Shown here one piece after another: positions 52,349-61,572 of a DNA stretch of 64,000 nt (position 1 is the stretch's first letter; each line of letters starts with the position of its first letter). Below the pieces are notes generated by a model. That model saw only the letters and a program-made list of their open reading frames with translations, was not told the origin of the DNA and did no database searches. Source of the DNA: Verrucomicrobiota bacterium (GTDB taxonomy: Bacteria; Verrucomicrobiota; Verrucomicrobiia; Verrucomicrobiales; DEV007); assembly GCA_020630975.1 (NCBI GenBank), contig JAHDID010000007.1, positions 57,172-121,171 of the forward strand, given 5' to 3'. A program made the position numbers and the translations under genes.

Positions 52349-53059
52349 ATGTCCCGAATTGTTTCGGCTTTCCTTACTTTCAGTTTGCCTGTCCTTTTTT
52401 GTTCTTGTCAGTCGATGACTGGCACCGGATCAAGTCTGGTCGGCTCCTCTGTGGGTGAGACAAAGCTCTCAGCAACCAAGACTCGCAGTGCTATTCACAG
52501 AGGGCGTCCAGGTGTGGCTCGCCGTCCGGTGACTAAGAAACCTGCGATCGCCGAGAAGCTAGAGGACGAAGTGCAACTAGCGGCCGTTGCTCCAGAGGAG
52601 CAAAAAGCCGAGCTGCCAAAAGAGGAGAAGCCAGACTACAAGGTCACTCGCATGAATAACGTGCGCATGACTGCCTACTCCGACATGGAGAACGAGCCGG
52701 GAGCCTATGGTAATCTCAATGCCATAGGGACAGTGCTCAAGTATGGCAAAATCCGCAGTGCTGCGGCTGACTGGTCGCGCTACCCGTTGGGTACTCAATT
52801 TCGCATCATCGGCGAGCCTCACATCTACGAGATCGATGACTACGGTAGTGCTTTAGTGGGGACTGACACGATCGACCTCTACAAGCCAACTCTCTCTGCG
52901 ATGAATGAGTGGGGGCTGCGCTGGGTCGATATCGAGATCCTCAAGTGGGGCTGCTATGAGCGCAGCGCTAAATACCTGAAGGGTAGACAAAAGTACGCTC
53001 ACACTCGCAAGATGTATGAGTGCCTGCAGCCCAAGCTTTACGCCTCTTCGGACACGTAG
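52349..53059 (+). CDS. 3D-domain lipoprotein
   Basis: The 236-residue protein has a lipoprotein signal ending LFCSC (about residue 20), a Lys/Pro-rich linker, and a 3D domain in the C-terminal half (MTAYSDMENEPGAY; then LGTQFRI and DDYGSALVGTDTIDLY with the three aspartates). 3D domains occur in MltA-type lytic transglycosylases. The location beside an NlpC/P60 gene and the export signals suggest a role in cell-wall turnover. Confidence 0.85.
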   Translation: MSRIVSAFLTFSLPVLFCSCQSMTGTGSSLVGSSVGETKLSATKTRSAIHRGRPGVARRPVTKKPAIAEKLEDEVQLAAVAPEEQKAELPKEEKPDYKVTRMNNVRMTAYSDMENEPGAYGNLNAIGTVLKYGKIRSAAADWSRYPLGTQFRIIGEPHIYEIDDYGSALVGTDTIDLYKPTLSAMNEWGLRWVDIEILKWGCYERSAKYLKGRQKYAHTRKMYECLQPKLYASSDT

Positions 53060-53119
53060 CCGAAGGTGTGGCGTGATACGGGTTTTGCACCGGAGGTAGC
53101 AGTCCTCTACTCTGGCAGC

Positions 53120-54631
53120 ATGAGAAAAATTCCGTTTCTTCTTTTCTTAATTACCCTGTGTTTTGCTGGGGTCTCTCAGGGGCAGGATCGCCCGCCGAAT
53201 ATCGTCATCATCTTCACCGATGATCAGGGCTATGAAGATGTCGGAGTATTTGGCGCCAAGGGCTTTGAGACACCTCACCTCGATCAGATGGCGGCTGAGG
53301 GTCGGATTTTTACCCAGTGGTATGCCTCGCAGGCGGTTTGTTCGGCATCGCGCACAGGGCTGCTGACAGGTTGTTACTCGAATCGGGTCGGCATCAATGG
53401 CGCTCTAGGGCCTGGTAGCCACATCGGTATCAATCCGGATGAGACGACTATCGCGGAGCTATGCAGGGCGCAGGGCTATGCCACAGCCTGCTTTGGCAAA
53501 TGGCACCTCGGCGATCACGAGAAATTTCTCCCACTCCAGCATGGCTTCGATGAGTACTTCGGGATCCCTTACTCAAATGATATGTGGCCATTCCACCCGA
53601 CGGCCAAATACTTCCCTCCGCTGCCCATCATAGAGGGCAATGAGCGTGTCGCTGTGGCGGAGCCGATCGATCAAGAGATGCTGACGGTCCGCCTGACGAA
53701 TCGTGCTGTCGACTTCATTTCTCGTCACCGTAGAGAGCCATTCTTTCTCTATGTGCCGCATCCTCAGCCGCACGTGCCTCTGTATGTGAGTGATCGGTTC
53801 GAGGGGAGTACCGAGCGAGGGCTATATGGTGATGTGATCGCTGAGCTCGATTGGTCGGTAGGCGAGATACTCAATGCGCTGAAGACCTGTGAGATCGATG
53901 AGCACACGCTGGTCATCTTCACCAGCGACAATGGGCCGTGGCTGAGCTATGGGACTCATGGTGGCTCAGCAGGACCTCTGCGCGAGGGCAAAGGTACCTC
54001 TTGGGAAGGCGGCATCCGCGAGGCCTGCATCATGCGCTGGCCAGGCCAGATCCCCGCTGGGACGACTACGGACACCCCGGGTATGAATATCGATCTGCTG
54101 CCAACGATCGCAGGACTGATCGGCGCCGATCTGCCAGAGAGAAAAATCGATGGAAAAGACATCTGGCAGGTGATCTCTGCAGATGGCGAGAATCCACATG
54201 AGGGCTACTGGGTCTACTACAAGCAAAATGAACTGCAGGCGGTGATCGCGGATGATTGGAAGCTGGTCTTTCCCCACGGCTACCGCACCATGGCTGGTAA
54301 GCCGGGGGGCACTGATGGGACTCCGAATGGCTACAGTGGTGACAAGGTACAAGCTCCAGAGCTCTACCACTTGGGTGACGATATCGGTGAGTCGACCGAT
54401 GTCTCGGCTCAGCATCCTGAGGTGCTGGAGCGGCTGATGGCGGTAGCCGAAAAAGGTCGTGCGGAGCTAGGGGATAAGCTGACTCAGCGCCAGGGTAGTG
54501 GTAACCGTGAGCCAGGCCGAATCACTGATGAGCAATGGCAGGCGCTGGATAAGATTCACTGGCCGAATGGTAACCCTAGGAACCAGAAAAAGAAGAAAGA
54601 CAAGCCGGCTACTGATGCGAAGAAACCGTGA
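53120..54631 (+). CDS. Cys-type sulfatase, exported
   Basis: The 503-residue protein has a signal peptide (about 1-21), the metal site FTDDQGYEDVG (Asp34, Asp35) and the sulfatase signature CSASRTGLLTG (Cys74-x-Ala-x-Arg78). The cysteine would be converted to formylglycine, and the window encodes a catalytically complete FGE at 5601-6785. A Lys-rich C-terminal tail follows. PVC sulfatases commonly desulfate algal or host polysaccharides; the substrate is unknown here. I start it at the ATG at 53120, where the signal begins, rather than at the upstream in-frame start at 53066. Confidence 0.93.
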   Translation: MRKIPFLLFLITLCFAGVSQGQDRPPNIVIIFTDDQGYEDVGVFGAKGFETPHLDQMAAEGRIFTQWYASQAVCSASRTGLLTGCYSNRVGINGALGPGSHIGINPDETTIAELCRAQGYATACFGKWHLGDHEKFLPLQHGFDEYFGIPYSNDMWPFHPTAKYFPPLPIIEGNERVAVAEPIDQEMLTVRLTNRAVDFISRHRREPFFLYVPHPQPHVPLYVSDRFEGSTERGLYGDVIAELDWSVGEILNALKTCEIDEHTLVIFTSDNGPWLSYGTHGGSAGPLREGKGTSWEGGIREACIMRWPGQIPAGTTTDTPGMNIDLLPTIAGLIGADLPERKIDGKDIWQVISADGENPHEGYWVYYKQNELQAVIADDWKLVFPHGYRTMAGKPGGTDGTPNGYSGDKVQAPELYHLGDDIGESTDVSAQHPEVLERLMAVAEKGRAELGDKLTQRQGSGNREPGRITDEQWQALDKIHWPNGNPRNQKKKKDKPATDAKKP

Positions 54632-54697
54632 GACGACTGATAGGGCTCTAGCCCTGTCGGGTCGGTCTGATCTGGCGACGCGATTGATTTTCTCATA

Positions 54698-56125
54698 ATG
54701 TCCGACTACGACGCCATCATCATCGGCTCGGGGCCGAATGGGCTCGCTGCAGCGATCTGCCTAGCTAGGGAAGGCTACCGCGTGCAGGTGGTGGAGGCGT
54801 ATGATCGGCCGGGCGGGGGGATGCGGACCGAGGAAGGGACATTGCCAGGCTTTCAGCACGATGTCTGCTCGGCAGTCTTTCCGCTGGCGCAGTGTTCGCC
54901 ATTTTTTCAATCAATCGATCTGGAGGCTCATGGGCTAGAGTGGATCCAGCCCGATATACCACTGGCGCATCCGTTTGATGATGGCACGGCGGTGGCGATG
55001 TATCGCTCGGTCGAGGAGACCGCAGCGCAATTCGGCGCGAGGGATGCCCGAGCTTATCGGCGCTTGTTTGAGCCGCTGCTCGCTCATGGCGAGGGATTGA
55101 TCCAAGATTTGTTACAGGTGCCTCAGATACCTAGTCATCTATTGGGAACGATGCAGTTTGGGCTGCGCACCCTGCCGCCGGCCACTTGGCTGGGGCGATT
55201 GGGGTTTTCCGATGAGCGGGCGCGTGGTCTCTGGGCAGGCAATGCCGCGCATTCGATTTTACCTTTGAATCAACCACTGGCCACAGGGGCCATCGGACTG
55301 ATGCTGATGTTCGCTGGCCATCAGTTGGGGTGGCCTATCGCCAAAGGTGGTGCGGGTGCGATCACTCAGGCGCTGTGCGATTGCCTGGAGCAGCTCGGTG
55401 GTGAGATCGTCTGTGGGCAAAAGGTCAGCTCCCTGGATGAGTTGCCCGATGCCAGGGTCTATCTGTTCGACACGACTCCGAGTGCTATGGCCGACATCGC
55501 TGGCGATCGGCTGGGCAGAGGATTTCGACGGCGGTTGGATCGTTTTCGCCATGGGGCGGGGGTCTTTAAGATAGATTACGCCCTGTCCGAGCCTGTGCCA
55601 TGGACCGCGGCCGAGTGTCGACAGGCAGGTACTGTGCATCTGGGTGGCACGATGGATGAGATAGCTGCCTCGGAGGCGGCTGCCTGTCGCGGGCAGATCG
55701 CGGAGCGGCCATTCGTCCTGTCTGCGCAGCAGAGTCGTTTCGACCCCACTCGTGCTCCCGAGGGCCAGCACACGTTTTGGGCGTATTGTCATGTGCCCAG
55801 TGGATCGGATGTCGATATGACAGCGGCGATCGAGGCTCAGATCGAGCGCTTTGCGCCTGGGTTTGGCGATGTGGTGCTAAAGCGTCAGGTGAGAAATTGT
55901 TCCGATTTTCAGCGGTATAATGCCAACTACATCGGTGGAGACATCGCTGGTGGAGCCACGGACTGGCGTCAACTGCTGACTCGACCGGTAGCTCGGCTGG
56001 ATGCACACACCACGCCATCGCCAGAGATTTACTTGGCCTCGGCCTCGACACCTCCTGGGGGCGGCATTCATGGGATGTGTGGCTATCTGGCTGCCAAAGC
56101 CGCTATGCGCCAGCTCAGCAAATAG
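54698..56125 (+). CDS. Phytoene-desaturase-like NAD/FAD oxidoreductase
   Basis: The 475-residue protein opens with an FAD dinucleotide motif (IIIGSGPNGLAAAICLAREG, about 7-26) and VVEAYDRPGGGMRTEEG. It ends with the desaturase-type GGGIHGMCGYLAAKAA. It belongs to the phytoene desaturase/amine oxidase superfamily branch whose substrates are diverse; the specific reaction is unclear. No isoprenoid genes are adjacent. It starts 66 bases after the sulfatase gene; a short palindrome (54642-54655) lies between. Confidence 0.85.
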   Translation: MSDYDAIIIGSGPNGLAAAICLAREGYRVQVVEAYDRPGGGMRTEEGTLPGFQHDVCSAVFPLAQCSPFFQSIDLEAHGLEWIQPDIPLAHPFDDGTAVAMYRSVEETAAQFGARDARAYRRLFEPLLAHGEGLIQDLLQVPQIPSHLLGTMQFGLRTLPPATWLGRLGFSDERARGLWAGNAAHSILPLNQPLATGAIGLMLMFAGHQLGWPIAKGGAGAITQALCDCLEQLGGEIVCGQKVSSLDELPDARVYLFDTTPSAMADIAGDRLGRGFRRRLDRFRHGAGVFKIDYALSEPVPWTAAECRQAGTVHLGGTMDEIAASEAAACRGQIAERPFVLSAQQSRFDPTRAPEGQHTFWAYCHVPSGSDVDMTAAIEAQIERFAPGFGDVVLKRQVRNCSDFQRYNANYIGGDIAGGATDWRQLLTRPVARLDAHTTPSPEIYLASASTPPGGGIHGMCGYLAAKAAMRQLSK

Positions 56126-56204
56126 GGCAGCACTCTAGGCTTGGCTGCTAATTGCAAGATTAAGGTGGAGTATTGCGCTTTTTCTCAAAATTATAATTTT
56201 CCGC

Positions 56205-56232
56205 TTGTTTTCAGTCTTGCGAGTCGTAAATT
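56205..56232 (+). promoter_or_regulatory. Candidate promoter for first paralogue gene
   Basis: TTGTTT (56205-56210) and TAAATT (56227-56232) with a 16-bp spacer lie just before the 56242 start. The upstream region is AT-rich and resembles that of the second paralogue (58664-58697), which also begins ATGAAAAATG. Confidence 0.3.
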
Positions 56233-56241
56233 ATTAAAAAT

Positions 56242-57474
56242 ATGAAAAATGTGACTATTATATTAATGCTGTCCATGCTTTTCTCGACGATCGCTCGAGG
56301 ACAGGGAGAAGCTCCTACGCCAAATCAGATCAGTGGCGATGTCTGCATCTGGATCGATCGTGAGCTGGCATATATCGGAAATGGTAGAGTGACACCCGGT
56401 GGAATTGCGACGGGTATTTTGGAGGTGGCCACTTCAGTGACTGATGGCACCAATCAACACCCAGCAGGCACCCGCATCAATCTGACCGGCGAGGTCTTGG
56501 TTTTCCCTTATCCTGAGTTTGTGCTCGGTAGTGAGGTGGTGGAAATCGGGCGCTATATCGAAGTGATTGGCCGCGAGTTTGTCTTGAAAGATGGGACACA
56601 CGCCAGCGAGGGATTGAGTGGTGGTTTTAGATCCCCTAGGAATGATGTGATCATAGGGAATCCATCGCCAGTGCCGACACCTGCTCCCGTCCCAACGCCG
56701 ACGCCAGAACCTGCTCCGGCACCCACGCCTGAGCCCAGTCCTACTCCCGACCCGACACCAGCCCCTGATCCTACGCCCGATCCAGTACCGGCTCCTGCAC
56801 CAGTGCCTGTCCCTGCTCCTGCACCGGAGGTGGAGAACAATTTTTCTGGCAACGTGAAGATCTACCGCGATGGCCAATTGATTTTGCAAGGGGCAGGCTC
56901 TGGCACTTCATTCAGCGGCGGCGTCGCGTTTGAGGCATTGAGAGATACGGTATTTGAGGGAGATATTGTACTGGCTCCGGGGAGCACACAGACACTAGCA
57001 GGCAGCTTGCTTGTTTTCCCCGATCCTGCCTTCACTTATGGAGCGAATCAGAGTATCGCCAGTGGCAGGTATCTAGTGATCGCTGGCGGCAACTGGATCA
57101 TCAAATCGGGCTCGATAGCCAGTTTGAATTTACCTGAAGGCTTTCCATCTCAGGTGCCCACACCCGAGCCAGAGCCGACTCCTATCCCACTGCCCAAGCC
57201 GGAGCCGACTCCGATACCGGCGCCTAAGCCCGAGCCGGTGCCAACTCCCGCTCCAGAGCCTGCGCCTACTCCTGAGCAGCCAGACACTTGTGATCCTGGG
57301 CTGACCAGTCTCGAGGATCCTCAGGGGATCTTTCGGTTTATTTCTCAGCTGCCAGATGGAGATCCGCTGCGTGTCTATCTGGAGCGCCTCAGCACACGCA
57401 CAGCTGGACTGTCTCTGGAAAAGCGTATCGAGCTGCGCCAGAGGCTGCAGGATCGACTCAATGCTAATGGCTAG
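56242..57474 (+). CDS. Exported two-repeat protein with Pro-rich linkers (paralogue 1)
   Basis: The 410-residue protein has a signal peptide (about 1-21), a first domain (ISGDVCIWIDRELAYIGNG ... LVFPYPEF ... GRYIEVIG), and a long Pro/Ala/Glu repeat (about 137-195). A second, related domain follows (FSGNVKIYRDGQLILQGAG ... LVFPDPAFTYG ... GRYLVIAGGNWIIKSG), then a second Pro-rich linker and a short helical tail (GIFRFISQLPDGDPLRVYLE). The two domains share the pattern V-x-I-x-x-D-x-x-L-x-x-x-G-x-G followed by LVFP and GRY. I recognise no family. It is paralogous to 58702-59754. Confidence 0.8.
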   Translation: MKNVTIILMLSMLFSTIARGQGEAPTPNQISGDVCIWIDRELAYIGNGRVTPGGIATGILEVATSVTDGTNQHPAGTRINLTGEVLVFPYPEFVLGSEVVEIGRYIEVIGREFVLKDGTHASEGLSGGFRSPRNDVIIGNPSPVPTPAPVPTPTPEPAPAPTPEPSPTPDPTPAPDPTPDPVPAPAPVPVPAPAPEVENNFSGNVKIYRDGQLILQGAGSGTSFSGGVAFEALRDTVFEGDIVLAPGSTQTLAGSLLVFPDPAFTYGANQSIASGRYLVIAGGNWIIKSGSIASLNLPEGFPSQVPTPEPEPTPIPLPKPEPTPIPAPKPEPVPTPAPEPAPTPEQPDTCDPGLTSLEDPQGIFRFISQLPDGDPLRVYLERLSTRTAGLSLEKRIELRQRLQDRLNANG

Positions 57475-57516
57475 ATAGATCTAGTTCCCTACGACACAAC
57501 GTTTTACCTGCCTAGA

Positions 57517-57551
57517 AGCTATCGGTGCTGACTCAATCAGTGCCGGTAGCT
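57517..57551 (+). terminator. Stem-loop after paralogue 1
   Basis: AGCTATCGGTGCTGA pairs with TCAGTGCCGGTAGCT (with G-T wobbles) around CTCAA. It has almost the same sequence as the terminator stem after paralogue 2 (59793-59827), but lacks a T-tract. It lies 43 bases after the stop codon. Confidence 0.5.
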
Positions 57552-57666
57552 TCGCTGGTACTGGGCGGCCTGCCTAAAGGCGAAAAATTAATTGGTTTGC
57601 TTATTATGGTTTTTATAATAAATTATATCGTTGAGAAGTGGGTTTTCATATATTTTGAGGGTTTTC

Positions 57667-58404
57667 ATGATTCTGCTATTCAGTTACATCGGCTCTGCTG
57701 GTGTGGCGGAGGCCCAGAATATTACCGCTTCGTATATTCAGGCGAGGATCGCTCAGGATTCCGGTAGAGATGGTTCTGCTTACGCTCACTACTCCCGAAA
57801 ATTGGCCAAGACCCTTTCCCAGTATTCTCCAGAGGCGCTAGATCGGATTTTTGGGAAGCAGGTGGAGATAAATCCCGGACCGCAGCCTCAGCCAACGAGT
57901 GGGCCTTCTCCCACGCTGCCTGAAGAGTCTACAACCTTGACTGGTACAGCTACTGAGTCTGGGGCTACACCTGCTGATACTGATGGGCTCCCTGACCCTG
58001 CCCCTGTGATACCCTCTGGGACTCAGCCAGAGACTTTGCAGGAGAAACCAGTGGTGCCCACTCCTGATCACATTCAGCCAGAGAATATCCAGTTTAAATA
58101 TGGCTCTGCAGCTCTGACTGATATGGCTAAGCGTGAGCTGGATAAAGTGGTTGATTACATGAAGCAAAATCCTTCAAGAATTCTCACGCTCGAAGGTCAC
58201 TCGTGGTATGACAATCCTGTCGCGATGAGAATATCAATAGACCGAGCTGCTTCAGCTAAAAATTATTTGAAATTGGAAGGGATTAGCGCGAGCCGGTTGG
58301 ATTCGAAAGGCTTTGGAGCCACTAGGCAGATCATCAAAGTCGATTTTTGGAATGCGACTCCCGAATCGGCGGTCAACCGACGTGTGGAGCTCAAGTTCCA
58401 ATAA
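57667..58404 (+). CDS. OmpA-type C-terminal domain protein between the paralogues
   Basis: The 245-residue product has a hydrophobic N-terminus and AEAQ cleavage site, a Pro/Ser/Thr-rich middle, and a C-terminal OmpA-like domain: IQFKYGSAALTDMAKRELDK, then ILTLEGHSWYDNPV, the RISIDRAASAKNYLKLEGI helix and SKGFGATR. Such domains bind peptidoglycan. I use the ATG at 57667, because GAGGG lies 6 bases upstream; an in-frame TTG at 57631 would add a basic stretch before the signal. It may anchor or display the flanking paralogues. Confidence 0.78.
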   Translation: MILLFSYIGSAGVAEAQNITASYIQARIAQDSGRDGSAYAHYSRKLAKTLSQYSPEALDRIFGKQVEINPGPQPQPTSGPSPTLPEESTTLTGTATESGATPADTDGLPDPAPVIPSGTQPETLQEKPVVPTPDHIQPENIQFKYGSAALTDMAKRELDKVVDYMKQNPSRILTLEGHSWYDNPVAMRISIDRAASAKNYLKLEGISASRLDSKGFGATRQIIKVDFWNATPESAVNRRVELKFQ

Positions 58405-58701
58405 GTCTCTTTCGTCGGGCAATAGGGCTTTTATTTAGATCTGGGGTACAGATTCCGGGGTCCAAGTGATTTCCAGCAGGTAGTTTTCGTGCCTCCTAAA
58501 GCTGCCGATTGAGTCTGAGATGGGCTGCGTCTGCCCGATTTTCATGAGGTGGTGAGTTACCTATCGCAGCACGTGTTTTGAATCTCCTCTAGAGTTACTG
58601 GGTGTTTTTATCAAAAGTGAGACTAATTTTTCATAAAACAGCATCAAAAATACAAAAAACCGGTTGTTTTTCATTAATAATTATTATAAATTATAATAAG
58701 T
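58405..58701. other. Intergenic region before paralogue 2
   Basis: The gap of about 297 bases has a GC-rich first half with no recognisable feature. Its last 100 bases are strongly AT-rich, with several TATAA(T) strings (58685-58697) and TTGTTT at 58664, a probable promoter for paralogue 2. No gene or RNA identified. Confidence 0.35.
58664..58697 (+). promoter_or_regulatory. Candidate promoter for second paralogue gene
   Basis: TTGTTT (58664-58669) precedes an AT-rich run with TATAAA (58685) and TATAAT (58692), right before the 58702 start. Layout and sequence resemble the region ahead of paralogue 1. Confidence 0.3.
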
Positions 58702-59754
58702 ATGAAAAATGCAACTTTAACATTCTGTTTGTCTTTGCTATTCATGACCTTCGTCGCCGCTCAGGAGACAGAAGTCACTTATGTCTCTGGAGATGTTTGC
58801 ATTTGGATTGACCGCGAGTTGGCTTACATCGGCAACGGCAAGGTGATCGCTAGTAATGAAGAAAACGCTATCTTTGAGGTCTCTGTCTCTGCGACTGATG
58901 GTACCGAACATTTCACCCCAGGCACCCGCTTGAGCCTGTCTGGTGAAGTTTTGGTTTTTCCGTTTTCTGAATACTACTATGGCAGTGAGCTCATTACTCC
59001 AGGTCGCTATGTCGCATTTGCAAGTGGTCGTGTCGTTTTGAAAGACGGCAGCCGTAGGGCTCTAGGCTTCACCGGTGGCTGGCGCCTACCTGACAATCAG
59101 ATCCTAGCGGCGGCTCCTGCTGAGAAGCCTAAGGTGGAGCCTGTAGTCGTAGCGCCACCCACTCCAGTCGTAGTAAATCAGCCTACTCTTACCATGGTTT
59201 CCGAGATCGAGGAAAAGGTCGAGGTCGACCCAGAGGCGTATTTCTCCGGGAATGTCCGGATCTATCAGAACGGTCGATTGATCCTGCTCGGAGCGGGAGA
59301 TGGGAAAGCTTCGGCGAATGGTTTGATTTTCGAGGCTTTGCGAGATACCGAGCAAGAGGGGGGCGTGACTTTGGCGGCTGGCCACACTAGCATTATCATC
59401 GGTCATGACCTGCTTGTTTTTCCAGACCCATCTTTCACCTATGGGCGGAATCAGAGTGTCGCTAGGGGCCGGTATATTTCGATTTCGAAGGGCGTCTGGG
59501 CTGTAAAGTCAGGCACTATAGCAGGTTTGGGGCTTCCAGAGGGTTTTCCCACGCCACAGCCTCCTCACGTGGAGGAAACACTAGAGGAGCTGGTGAGCTT
59601 CAGCACAGATGAGACTGGCCTAGCTGAGTCTCGGGGTATCTTCAAAGCGGTATCTCTACTACCAGAGGGCAACTCACTGCGCGTCTATCTCGAGCGCCTG
59701 AAAAAAAAGCTGGGAGTCTCTCCCGAGCGCGGCATCGAGATCGGTGAGGGTTAG
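58702..59754 (+). CDS. Exported two-repeat protein (paralogue 2)
   Basis: The 350-residue protein has a signal peptide (about 1-20), a first domain (SGDVCIWIDRELAYIGNGK, then LVFPFSEY and GRYVAFASGRVVLKDG), a shorter Pro/Val-rich linker (about 134-160), and a second domain (SGNVRIYQNGRLILLGAGDG, LVFPDPSFTYG, GRYISISKGVWAVKSG). It ends with a helix GIFKAVSLLPEGNSLRVYLE. It matches paralogue 1 in order and in many residues, but has shorter Pro-rich linkers and a shorter C-terminus. A rho-independent terminator follows (59793-59832). Confidence 0.8.
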   Translation: MKNATLTFCLSLLFMTFVAAQETEVTYVSGDVCIWIDRELAYIGNGKVIASNEENAIFEVSVSATDGTEHFTPGTRLSLSGEVLVFPFSEYYYGSELITPGRYVAFASGRVVLKDGSRRALGFTGGWRLPDNQILAAAPAEKPKVEPVVVAPPTPVVVNQPTLTMVSEIEEKVEVDPEAYFSGNVRIYQNGRLILLGAGDGKASANGLIFEALRDTEQEGGVTLAAGHTSIIIGHDLLVFPDPSFTYGRNQSVARGRYISISKGVWAVKSGTIAGLGLPEGFPTPQPPHVEETLEELVSFSTDETGLAESRGIFKAVSLLPEGNSLRVYLERLKKKLGVSPERGIEIGEG

Positions 59755-59792
59755 GACGAGATCGGCTGTCCCGACTGTTTTTCATATGGCTA

Positions 59793-59832
59793 AGCTACCG
59801 GTGCTGAGTGATTCAGTGCTGGTAGCTTTTTT
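59793..59832 (+). terminator. Rho-independent terminator after paralogue 2
   Basis: A 15-bp stem (AGCTACCGGTGCTGA / TCAGTGCTGGTAGCT, with wobbles) has a GTGAT loop and is followed by six T residues. It closely resembles the stem after paralogue 1, so the terminator was probably copied with the gene. Confidence 0.88.
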
Positions 59833-59918
59833 GTGTAGGTGGGGTGCTATTCTGTGGGGGCGACAGTTGGTGGCTTTAGGGGTTGCTGGAGCAGTCGGAA
59901 TTTCATATCAAATTGGTT

Positions 59919-60938
59919 ATGAATGTATTGTTGGCTCAAGTAGGTGCAGATGGTGAGGGGACTGATACGAGAGAAACAGCGGCCTCCGTGGAGAAGGGGC
60001 TCGATCAAACCCTAGACATGATCAAAAATTTCGAGTTTGCCGAGCTACTCGATATCGTCCTAAAATGGCTAATCGCGAAGGGACCGACCATCCTTTTCGC
60101 CCTGATCTTTCTCGTGATCGGGATGAAGATCGCTGGAGCGATCGGCAAGGCTGCCAAAAAGACACTGGCCAAAGCGAAGGTGGAGGAGTCGCTAGGAGAT
60201 TTCCTGGGGAATGTCTTCGGTTTTATTCTGAAGATCTTTGTCCTGATCATCACGGCTCACATCCTGGGCATACCGATGACGTCTTTTATCGCGATCCTCG
60301 GGGCTGCCGGATTGGCCGTAGGTCTAGCGCTGAAAGATGGCCTAGCCAACTTTGCTGGTGGAGTCGTGCTACTGCTTTTCAAACCGATCAAGGTCGGCGA
60401 TCTGATCACAGTGGCAGGGCATCATGGTTTTGTGAAATCGATCTCGATCTTCTACACCGTGCTCGAGACGCGCAACAATCACAATGTGACTATCCCGAAT
60501 GGCACGGTTTCCAACAGCGATGTCGTCAATCTATCGGCCTCACCACTGGTCCGAGTGCAGGCTCTGGTAGGTATCGGCTACGGCGATGACGTGAAAAAAG
60601 CTCGAGAGCTGATGCTGGCCCAGACGCTGAAGGACGAGCGTATCGCCCGCGATCCAGAGCCATTTGTGGTGCTCAAAGAGCTGGGCGACAACTCGGTGAA
60701 CATGGAGCTGCGCTGCTGGGCCGAGCCGCGTCCGTATCGGCGCGTGTTGTTCGAGCTGTTGGAGAATATCAAAGAAGCCTTCGATGCTAATGGGATCTCT
60801 ATCCCTTACCCGCAGCGCGATTTGCACATCATCAATGATTCGGTGGCTCCAGCACCTAGCGAGCCAATTTTGGTTGAGCGTCCAGTGGCACAGCCATCTG
60901 CGCAGGGGCAGCTCACACCACCGTCGTCAGGCAGCTGA
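59919..60938 (+). CDS. MscS-type small mechanosensitive channel
   Basis: The 339-residue protein has an N-terminal acidic stretch, membrane helices at about 49-73 and 95-118, and the pore-lining TM3 region with GAAGLAVGLALKDGLANF. The beta domain follows (PIKVGDLITVAGHHG ... VTIPNGTVSNSDVVN), and a Pro-rich tail (about 308-339). It is a full MscS family protein for osmotic protection. I start it at the ATG at 59919; an in-frame TTG at 59883 is less likely. It follows the paralogue-2 terminator, so it is a separate transcription unit. Confidence 0.92.
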   Translation: MNVLLAQVGADGEGTDTRETAASVEKGLDQTLDMIKNFEFAELLDIVLKWLIAKGPTILFALIFLVIGMKIAGAIGKAAKKTLAKAKVEESLGDFLGNVFGFILKIFVLIITAHILGIPMTSFIAILGAAGLAVGLALKDGLANFAGGVVLLLFKPIKVGDLITVAGHHGFVKSISIFYTVLETRNNHNVTIPNGTVSNSDVVNLSASPLVRVQALVGIGYGDDVKKARELMLAQTLKDERIARDPEPFVVLKELGDNSVNMELRCWAEPRPYRRVLFELLENIKEAFDANGISIPYPQRDLHIINDSVAPAPSEPILVERPVAQPSAQGQLTPPSSGS

Positions 60939-61065
60939 GCATGGCAGCCGCGGTAAAATAGCGAAGATTTTGGCCGAAATCGGCTGGATTCTGCCTTGCT
61001 CAGGCGCGTAGCCTCTCTTCAGTAAGGGCTGGGGACAGGAAGTGTTACCCATTGGGATTTTTTTG

Positions 61066-61572
61066 ATGAAAGTACTTGGACCGATATGGGGCACTCTGGG
61101 GATCTGTTTGATTCTAGGTAGCGCGATTGTTCGACTGTTTCCCAAAGCCTGGGAGGCTGTGGGCAGCGAGCTGAGCACGCTGCAGTGGATCGTGCTGGGA
61201 GTGTGGGTCGTCTTTATGCTGTTTGCCGAGGGCTATCGTGGCTTTCAGAAGAAATTTTCCCCGCGCACAGCGGCTAGAGTGCGCTACCTGAGAGATCAGC
61301 CAGATATGCTGCGCACTTTGCTGGCACCACTGTTTTGCATGGGCTTTTTTCACGCCACTCGAAAGACCAAGATCATCGCCTACGCACTCACCTTTGGTAT
61401 CATCGGGCTGGTGTTATTGGTTCGGTTTTTCTTTGCCCAGCCATGGCGCGGTATCATCGATAGTGGGGTGGTGCTCGGGCTCAGCTATGGGCTGATCTCG
61501 TTTTTGATTTTCACCTTCCAGGCTATGACTAGGGCAGACTATGCTCACTCTGCCGAGACTCCAGAGGCGTAG
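61066..61572 (+). CDS. Small membrane protein, unknown
   Basis: The 168-residue protein has hydrophobic segments at about 5-22, 38-55, 101-120 and 129-153, and a basic cytoplasmic stretch (GYRGFQKKFSPRTAARVR). I recognise no family. An in-frame GTG at 61042 is an alternative start, but its ribosome-binding site would touch the start codon; the ATG at 61066 has GGGA about 10 bases upstream. It follows the MscS gene by about 130 bases. Confidence 0.65.
   Translation: MKVLGPIWGTLGICLILGSAIVRLFPKAWEAVGSELSTLQWIVLGVWVVFMLFAEGYRGFQKKFSPRTAARVRYLRDQPDMLRTLLAPLFCMGFFHATRKTKIIAYALTFGIIGLVLLVRFFFAQPWRGIIDSGVVLGLSYGLISFLIFTFQAMTRADYAHSAETPEA

Noticed and set aside
56434..56889. Arg/Gly-rich frames antisense to paralogue 1
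   Set aside because: They are mirror images of the Pro/Ala/Glu-rich linker codons; no independent coding signal.
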